NCBI RefSeq assembly: GCF_033842475.1
Contig: NZ_JAWXYB010000018.1
Location: forward strand, 1,099,501 to 1,163,500
Source: Acidiphilium acidophilum
GTDB lineage: Bacteria > Pseudomonadota > Alphaproteobacteria > Acetobacterales > Acetobacteraceae
DNA: 64,000 bases
Direction of reading: 5' to 3'
A program made the position numbers and the translations under genes. Below the pieces are notes generated by a model. It ran no database searches, had not been told where the DNA came from, and worked only from the letters and a program-made list of their open reading frames with translations. Of the stretch, positions 58,261-64,000 are shown piece by piece (position 1 is the first letter of the stretch; the number at the start of each line of letters is the position of its first letter).

Positions 58261-59507
58261 GGCCGCACCTGGCCTGTCCCCACCACATGATACCGAAACG
58301 TCGTCAGCTGCGCCGGCCCCACCGGCCCCCGCGCATGAACCCGCCCCGTGGCAATCCCGATTTCCGCCCCGAATCCAAACTCCCCCCCATCGCAAAACTG
58401 GGTCGAGGCATTCCACATCCCCACCGCACTATCGATCCCCGCCAGAAACCGCCCCGCCACCTCGGCATCCTCCGTCACGATCGCATCGGTGTGTGACGAT
58501 CCATACCGTCCGATATGCGCCAGCGCCCCCTCCAGCCCATCGACCACCCCCACCGAAATCACCGCATCCAGCCATTCGGTATCGAATTCCGCCTCCCCCA
58601 TGGCAACAATCGCCCGCGCCCGCTCATCCCCACGGCAATCGCACCCCAGCGCCCGCAAATCACCCACCAGCACCGGCAACCACGCCTCCGCCACCGCCCC
58701 ATCGATCAGCAACGTCTCGGTCGCCCCGCAAACCCCGGTCCGCCGCATTTTGGCATTGGCCAGGATCGTCCGTGCCATCGCCAGATCAGCCCCGCGATCG
58801 ACATATGTATGGTTCAACCCCTCGGCATGAGCCAGAACCGCCACCCGCGCCTCTCTCTGCACCCGCTCGACCAGCGATTTGCCCCCCCGCGGAATGATCA
58901 GGTCGATCATCCCGGTCGCCCTCAGCATGGCAGCAACGAATTCCCGATCGGTCGTCGGCGCGATCTGAACACAAGACCCAGGCAATCCCGCCTCCTGCAG
59001 TCCCTCGCTGATTGCTTCATGGATCGCCCGCGCCGAATGCTGACTTTCCGACCCGCCCCGCAGAATGACCGCATTACCCGATTTCAAACAGATCGCCGCA
59101 GCGTCCGCCCCCACATTTGGCCGGCTCTCATAAATCATCCCGATCACCCCGATCGGCTGCGGCACCCGCCTGATCACCAGCCCGTTGGGTCGCTCCCACT
59201 CAGCAAGCGCCCCCCCCAGCGGATCGGGCAGCCCCGCAACGATCTCCACCCCGGCGGCCATCGCCTCAATTCGGGGCTCCGTGAGCAACAAACGGTCCCG
59301 AAACGCATCCGTCCCGGAATACGCCGCGATATCCTGCGCATTCGCCATCATGATCGCCTCTCGATGACGGCGGATCGCCCCCGCAACGGCCACCAGCGCC
59401 GCATCTCGCTGCCTCGCCGGCGCCTGCGCCAGTTGCCGCCCGGCGTCCCGCGCCTCCCGACAGGCGTTACGGAGCCATGAGTCGATCGGTTCTGCCAGCA
59501 TGTCCAT
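58257..59507 (-). CDS. proA: gamma-glutamyl phosphate reductase
   Basis: The 416-residue proline-synthesis enzyme has PIGVIGMIYESRPNVGADAAAICLKSGNA, PRGGKSLVERVQ, the catalytic Cys in RTGVCGATETLLI and the C-terminal GPVGPAQLTTFRYHVVG. It overlaps nadD. proB, the partner kinase, is not next to it, where it is often found; the adjacent DNA changes in strand composition just beyond its 5' end. The start could also be 59501. Confidence 0.94.
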   Translation of the reverse strand: MDMLAEPIDSWLRNACREARDAGRQLAQAPARQRDAALVAVAGAIRRHREAIMMANAQDIAAYSGTDAFRDRLLLTEPRIEAMAAGVEIVAGLPDPLGGALAEWERPNGLVIRRVPQPIGVIGMIYESRPNVGADAAAICLKSGNAVILRGGSESQHSARAIHEAISEGLQEAGLPGSCVQIAPTTDREFVAAMLRATGMIDLIIPRGGKSLVERVQREARVAVLAHAEGLNHTYVDRGADLAMARTILANAKMRRTGVCGATETLLIDGAVAEAWLPVLVGDLRALGCDCRGDERARAIVAMGEAEFDTEWLDAVISVGVVDGLEGALAHIGRYGSSHTDAIVTEDAEVAGRFLAGIDSAVGMWNASTQFCDGGEFGFGAEIGIATGRVHARGPVGPAQLTTFRYHVVGTGQVRP

Positions 59508-59608
59508 ATCCGAGATTTGCGCCGGGGCCGAAAGCAAATCAACCGCTCTTTCGGCGCGGCGGTGGAGCGGCTATCCCAGGGTATCACGAACTGAAGCTCA
59601 GGAGTCCC

Positions 59609-60586
59609 GTGTCCGATACCCTGCTCCCCGAACCGCGTGTCAAAACCGCGCTGCGCCCGATCGAAGCGGGTGACGCCGCGCGACTGCACCAGTTGATCAA
59701 CGACTGGGAAATCTGCCGCTTGCTGCCGGAGGCACCGTTTCCCTACCCGGCGGACCTGGCACGGGACTGGATCACCGCCGCGATTGCGGATCGCGAGGCA
59801 GGAATCGCTTACCAGTTCGCGATCACCGACGATGCCGGCACCATGATCGGCTGTGCCGGGCTGCGCCTCGACAAGTCCGGAATGGCCGCCTCACTCGGCT
59901 ATTGGGTGGCGCGGCGGGCATGGGGCAGGGGCCATGGGCGGCAGGCGGTGCTGCTCATGTTGCGCTGGGGGTTTGCCGAACTCGCGATCGATCGGGTGGT
60001 GGCGACCGTCGCTGACGACAACGCCGCCTCGCTGGCGGTACTGCGCCGCGCTGGATTTACCGAGACGGGGACGGGTCATGAAAAATTCATCAGCCGGCCC
60101 GGTATTCGCCAGGCGGTGCGGCATTTCGAGATTACCCGGGAGGTGCTGGCATTTCGCGAGCCGGTGGACAGCATGAACGAGGGACCCCGACCTTTGCTGC
60201 TGGTGGTGGCCTGTGCCCTGATCGACCGATCCGGCAAAATCCTCCTGGCACGGCGCCCGGCGGGGAAGAAACTGGCGGGGCTGTGGGAGTTTCCGGGCGG
60301 CAAGCTGGCTCCGGGTGAAACGCCTGAAGCTGCGTTGGTCCGCGAACTCGACGAGGAATTGGGGATTGCCGTGAAGACAGCGGATGTCGCGCCCTTCGCC
60401 TTCGCCTCGCACGCTTATGAGAGTTTTCATCTGATGATGCCGCTCTATCTGTGCCGGCGCTGGGTGGGGGTGCCATCCTCGCGTGAGGGTCAGGCGCTGG
60501 CCTGGGTCGATCCCGCGCGGCTGGAGGAATATCCGATGCCGCCGGCGGACCGCCCGCTGATCCCGTTATTGCGCGATTTTCTGTGA
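59609..60586 (+). CDS. GNAT acetyltransferase-Nudix hydrolase fusion
   Basis: The protein has 325 residues from GTG 59609, with AGGAG 4 bases upstream. The N-terminal GNAT domain (about 8-180) has LGYWVARRAWGRGHGRQAVLLML and VADDNAASLAVLRRAGF. The C-terminal MutT-like domain (about 195-325) has LLARRPAGKKLAGLWEFPGGK and an intact Nudix box, GETPEAALVRELDEELGI. MutT removes 8-oxo-dGTP; the fused acetyltransferase's target is unknown. Confidence 0.87.
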   Translation: MSDTLLPEPRVKTALRPIEAGDAARLHQLINDWEICRLLPEAPFPYPADLARDWITAAIADREAGIAYQFAITDDAGTMIGCAGLRLDKSGMAASLGYWVARRAWGRGHGRQAVLLMLRWGFAELAIDRVVATVADDNAASLAVLRRAGFTETGTGHEKFISRPGIRQAVRHFEITREVLAFREPVDSMNEGPRPLLLVVACALIDRSGKILLARRPAGKKLAGLWEFPGGKLAPGETPEAALVRELDEELGIAVKTADVAPFAFASHAYESFHLMMPLYLCRRWVGVPSSREGQALAWVDPARLEEYPMPPADRPLIPLLRDFL

Positions 60587-60593
60587 GGATATC

Positions 60594-61361
60594 ATGAGCG
60601 AACCCGCCAATCCGACCGCTGCGATCCTGATCATCGGCAACGAGATCCTCTCGGGGCGGACGCAGGATATCAACGTCAAATTCATCGCCGGACGTCTGGC
60701 CGCGATCGGTCACCGGCTCGAAGAGGTGCGCGTGGTGCCCGATGTGCCGGAGCGGATCATCCGCGCGGTGAACGAACTCCGCGCCGCCTACGACAATCTG
60801 TTCACCACCGGCGGCATCGGGCCGACCCATGACGATATCACGTCCGAATGCATCGCCGCCGCCTTCGGCGTGCCGTGGGAGAAACACCAACCGACCTGGG
60901 AGGCGATGGAAACGCATCTGGGTCCGGAGAATTTCAACGCGGCGCGTCAGCGCATGGCAACATTGCCGCGTGGCGCGGTGCCGATTCCGACCAGCATGAC
61001 GATCGCGCCGGGGTTCTCGATCGGGAATGTCCATGTCATGGCTGGCGTGCCGCGGATCATGCAGTCGATGTTCACCGCACTCGAACCCGCGCTGGGCCGG
61101 GGCGCGCCGATCTCGATGCGGGCCGTGCACGGTATCGGTGTGAAGGAAGGCAGTATCGCGGCGGGGCTGGGGGAAATCCAGGCGCGGTTCGCAATGCTCG
61201 ATCTGGGGAGCTACCCGTTCTACCGCGACTCGGGCAGTGGCGTGGCGATCGTTGCCAAGGGAACCGACGATGCCGCCCTCGATGCCGCGATTGCCGAAGC
61301 CGAATCGCTGATCGCCGGGCAGGGGATCGTGCCGATCCGTGGCGAGCCCGGGGCGGCTTAA
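60594..61361 (+). CDS. CinA-like molybdopterin-binding domain protein
   Basis: The 255-residue protein has AAILIIGNEILSGRTQDINVKFIAGRL, FTTGGIGPTHDDITSECIAAAFG and VMAGVPRIMQSMF. It corresponds to the N-terminal MoaB/Mog-like half of CinA without the C-terminal nicotinamide-nucleotide amidase. It is often annotated as competence/damage-inducible protein A. It follows the GNAT-Nudix gene by 7 bp. Confidence 0.87.
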   Translation: MSEPANPTAAILIIGNEILSGRTQDINVKFIAGRLAAIGHRLEEVRVVPDVPERIIRAVNELRAAYDNLFTTGGIGPTHDDITSECIAAAFGVPWEKHQPTWEAMETHLGPENFNAARQRMATLPRGAVPIPTSMTIAPGFSIGNVHVMAGVPRIMQSMFTALEPALGRGAPISMRAVHGIGVKEGSIAAGLGEIQARFAMLDLGSYPFYRDSGSGVAIVAKGTDDAALDAAIAEAESLIAGQGIVPIRGEPGAA

Positions 61362-61377
61362 CCCCGGCCAAGGGTGA

Positions 61378-61599
61378 ATATCCCGCCTGTTTTTCGGGCT
61401 GTTTTCCGGGCTGTTTTTCGGCTTGGCTGCTCCCCTGCACGAGCGGTTGCATAAGATCATCGCCGCCCGCCAGAAAGGCCGCAAACGGGCGCCAAAGCCC
61501 AAAGCCGCTCCGGAACCGGCAGGGAATGTGGTGAACATCATGGATGCGCTGCGCCAGAGCATGAAGGCGGAAACCTCGGAGCGCAGCCGCAAGAGGTGA
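61378..61599 (+). pseudogene. Ku protein C-terminal remnant
   Basis: From about 61423 to the stop at 61599 the translation reads HERLHKIIAARQKGRKRAPKP, then AGNVVNIMDALRQSMKAE and a basic tail. This is the linker and the conserved NVVNLMDALRxSL C-terminus of bacterial Ku. No Ku core precedes it: the upstream bases are a short direct repeat of GGGCTGTTTTTC and a stop at 61375. The gene has lost about four fifths of its length. Confidence 0.7.
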
Positions 61600-61604
61600 A
61601 CGGG

Positions 61605-62457
61605 TCAGCGCTTGCGGGCGCGGGGTGGTTTGTCGCCCGTGGCGGGCAAGGGGGCGGCAGGGTCGTCGAACTGGCGGATGTTGCGGTTGAGGCCTTTCCA
61701 AGCGTGTTTCTGAAAGAAATGCGGCCCGGTGATGCCGGTCGGGCAGCGCAGCAGGGCGAGCGGTCGCCCGGTAATGTACGGGGCGATGCTGGGCCATATT
61801 TCGGCATAGTAATCGGCGAGCCCTTCCTTGGTGACGCCATCATCGGGCCAATAGATTCGGTCGGGGTGGGTGAGGGTGATGGTACGGCGCTGCGGTTTCG
61901 CGGCGGCTTGATCCTGCGGCGCTTCATGGACGATTTCGCTGGCCGGCTTGTCCTCGCGCAGGCCGCGGAACGAGGCGTGGCGGAGATGACCATCGGCGGT
62001 CCAGGCGCGGAATTCGACTTCGGCGACGAGCGTGGGGCGGACATAACGGGCCTGTCTGGCATCATCGGCGGTGAGGGGGGCGGCGAAGGGTGGGTCGTCG
62101 GTCTCCAAGCGTTTGAGCGTCTTGAACAGATCGCGCGCGATCGAAGCCGAAAACCCGGTGCCGACGCGGCCGACCGGAGTGAGATCGCCGTCATGATAGA
62201 CGCCGAGAATAAGCGAGCCCACCGCGCTTGCCGAGGCCGACGAGACGGTGAATCCACCGATCGAACCCGTAGAACGTGAAACGATCCGATCGGTGATCGT
62301 GCAGATCGGCCTGCAAAGCCGAGAAATCGGACGCACCGGTGCGGGTTTCGACCACGATTTCCCCGTCGATGATCGCGGTATCGACGGCGAGTGCCTTCAG
62401 GGCATCGGGTACGTTCGTGCCGAATTTATGGGTCCAGTCGAGACCCCTGCGGGTCAA
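61605..62457 (-). pseudogene. ligD: LigD (NHEJ ATP-dependent ligase/polymerase) remnant
   Basis: Three pieces of LigD appear in order. The ligase core start (GLDWTHKFGTNVPDAL, IIDGEIVVE, SDFSALQADL) lies at 62457 to about 62260. The OB-fold (LILGVYHDGDLTPVGRVGTGFS to RHASFRGLREDKP) is in another frame from about 62255. The polymerase-domain start (LTHPDRIYWPDDGVTKEGLADYY to FFQKHAWKGLN) follows and stops at 61605. About 200 residues between the ligase core and the OB-fold, most of the polymerase domain and the N-terminus are missing. Confidence 0.82.
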
Positions 62458-62661
62458 CCGGACAGGTCAGTTCCGCGACGCGCAGATATCGTTTGCAGCT
62501 TGCCCGTGATGCCACGCGATCCTCGCTTTCGCCCTGCTATCTTGTCAGCGCAAGGGCACGGGGCAAGGCGTGGGGGCGATCCGGCCATGCCGGTTAAATC
62601 GGGGCTTGGCGTGGTCGGGGCGCGGCTCGATATGAGACGGGGACAACGAACGGAGGCCTTC

Positions 62662-63501
62662 ATGATCCCTATGGTCGATCTGCCGGACGGCACGGCAATT
62701 TCCGCCCTCGGCCAGGGCACGTGGAATATCGGCGACGATCCGGCCAGGGCGGCTGACGAGGTGGCGACGCTGCGGGCCGGGATCGATCTCGGACTTTCGC
62801 TGATCGACACCGCCGAAATGTACGGCGAGGGAAAATCGGAACGCCTTGTTGCCCGGGCGATCGAGGAGCAGCGCGACCGGGTGTTTCTGGTCAGCAAGGT
62901 CTACCCGCACAATGCCTCGGCGACCGGGGTGGCGAAATCATGCGCGGCGAGCTTTGAGCGGCTCGGCACCGATCATATCGACCTTTATTTGCTGCACTGG
63001 CGGGGCCAGCACCCGCTGGCGGAGACCGTTGAGGCGTTCGAGCGCCTGCGGGAGGCGGGCAAGATCCGCTACTGGGGGGTCTCGAATTTCGATACCGATG
63101 ACATGACGGAACTCGCCGACCTGCAGTCGGGACGCCATTGCGCCACCGATCAGGTGCTCTATCACCCCGATGAACGCGGCATCGAGTTCGATCTGCTGCC
63201 CTGGTGCAGCGCGCATGCGATGCCGGTGATGGCCTACTCGCCGCTCGGGCAGGCCGGGCGGCTGCTTCGTTCGGCGGCGCTGCGCAAGGTGGGGCAGCGG
63301 CACGGAGCGACGCCCGGCCAGATTGCGCTGGCGTGGTCCCTGCGATCGGGCAAGATCATCGCGATCCCGAAGGCTTCGAGCGTCGCGCATGTTCGCGAGA
63401 ACGCGGCGGCGGCGGCGATCGAACTGACCGCGCAGGACCTTGCCGAAATCGATGCGGCGCATCCCCCGCCGCACGCGCGGGAGCGGCTGGCGATGCTGTA
63501 G
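62662..63501 (+). CDS. aldo/keto reductase
   Basis: The 279-residue protein has ALGQGTWNIGDDP, LIDTAEMYGEGKSERLVARA (Asp and Tyr of the catalytic tetrad), FLVSKVYPHNAS (Lys), LYLLHWRG (His) and the C-terminal NADPH-binding IAIPKASSVAHVREN. GGAGG upstream supports ATG 62662. The physiological substrate is unknown. Confidence 0.9.
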   Translation: MIPMVDLPDGTAISALGQGTWNIGDDPARAADEVATLRAGIDLGLSLIDTAEMYGEGKSERLVARAIEEQRDRVFLVSKVYPHNASATGVAKSCAASFERLGTDHIDLYLLHWRGQHPLAETVEAFERLREAGKIRYWGVSNFDTDDMTELADLQSGRHCATDQVLYHPDERGIEFDLLPWCSAHAMPVMAYSPLGQAGRLLRSAALRKVGQRHGATPGQIALAWSLRSGKIIAIPKASSVAHVRENAAAAAIELTAQDLAEIDAAHPPPHARERLAML

Positions 63502-63634
63502 GCCGATGCTTTGACCGGGATCGCCCTCGCGTAAACTTGATCGCGCGGTTCGGGCCGGGGGGCAGCGAGCGGCGCATCGATGGTCTATCCACCCCGGCAC
63601 ATCCGTGACCGACCGTCGAAGGAGATCCTCACGC

Positions 63635-64000
63635 ATGAGTTCGACCGCTGCCGCCTTGCGCCCCGTGTACCGCCGCCCGATGCTGACCAAGGTGCCCGAG
63701 ATCACGTTGATGTTCTGGGTCATCAAGATCCTCAGCACCGCGATGGGGGAGGCGACGTCGGATTTTCTGGTGTTTCACGTCAACCCGTATCTCGCGGTGA
63801 TCTCCGGCTTTGTGGGATTTGCCGCAGCATTGATCCTGCAACTCGCGGTGCGGCGCTACATTGCGCCGGTCTACTGGCTGGTCGTGGTGATGATCAGTAT
63901 ATTCGGCACGATGATTGCCGATGTCATCCACATCGTGCTCGGCGTGCCCTATGCCTTGACCACCCTTGGTTTCGGCGGAACGCTCGCGATCGTGCTGATC
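63635..64000 (+). CDS. membrane-anchored protein (COG4705-like), C-terminus outside window
   Basis: The 122 visible residues include KVPEITLMFWVIKILSTAMGEATSDFLV, a signature of the COG4705 group of uncharacterised membrane proteins, and at least three hydrophobic segments. AAGGAG lies about 11 bases upstream of ATG 63635. Confidence 0.8.
   Translation, partial: MSSTAAALRPVYRRPMLTKVPEITLMFWVIKILSTAMGEATSDFLVFHVNPYLAVISGFVGFAAALILQLAVRRYIAPVYWLVVVMISIFGTMIADVIHIVLGVPYALTTLGFGGTLAIVLI

Overview
The window is GC-rich DNA from an alphaproteobacterium, most likely a member of the Acetobacteraceae (Acidiphilium/Acidocella type). This is inferred from a CcrM-type methyltransferase, the scpAB-tatBC-serS and nadD-rsfS-rlmH blocks, ErpA, SPOR-domain proteins and strongly C-ending codons. 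It reads as chromosome: most genes are single-copy housekeeping genes packed with ATGA-type overlaps.

Layout. 1-9.2 kb: an ABC-F ATPase (cut by the window edge), an FAD dehydrogenase, an IclR regulator, a polyprenyl-phosphate type glycosyltransferase, ccrM-yicC-gmk, and a DUF3311/sodium-solute symporter pair. 9.4-18.4 kb: an MFS pump, a DODA-type dioxygenase, fumC, a DUF427 protein, a Cache chemoreceptor, and an orphan ABC importer (ATPase plus double permease). 18.5-31.9 kb: dnaN and recF, xth, erpA, dgt, then argS-SPOR-nagZ-M50 protease-scpA-scpB, then tatB-tatC-serS. 32-34.2 kb: a sulfide/persulfide module (persulfide dioxygenase, two YeeE/YedE halves, and an ArsR regulator with the SqrR/BigR cysteine pair). 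34.3-38.5 kb: the thiamine genes thiC-thiO-thiS-thiG under a TPP riboswitch. 38.7-41.3 kb: an H-NOX-like protein overlapping a PAS-GGDEF-EAL enzyme. 41.3-47.3 kb: a DsbA-like protein, two cell-wall lytic enzymes, tmk-holB-metG and tRNA-Met.

47.6-56 kb is an accessory region. A five-copy tandem array of a 162/163-bp repeat is followed by surface-polysaccharide type genes (a TylF-like methyltransferase and three glycosyltransferases). Part of the region is much more AT-rich than its surroundings. About 1.6 units of the same repeat lie in frame inside one glycosyltransferase gene. 56-59.5 kb holds rlmH-rsfS-nadD-proA. After about 59.55 kb the strand composition changes from C-rich to G-rich on the given strand. 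The genes there are a GNAT-Nudix fusion, a CinA-like protein, remnants of a Ku/LigD end-joining locus, an aldo/keto reductase and a membrane protein cut by the window end.

Palindromic elements built on TTCTTTTTTG/CAAAAAAGAA lie in many intergenic gaps and are also part of the 162-bp repeat. The most unusual functional locus is the H-NOX homologue. It keeps the fold's sequence pattern but lacks the proximal heme histidine and the arginine of the YxSxR motif, and it is translationally coupled to a c-di-GMP enzyme whose two active sites look intact.
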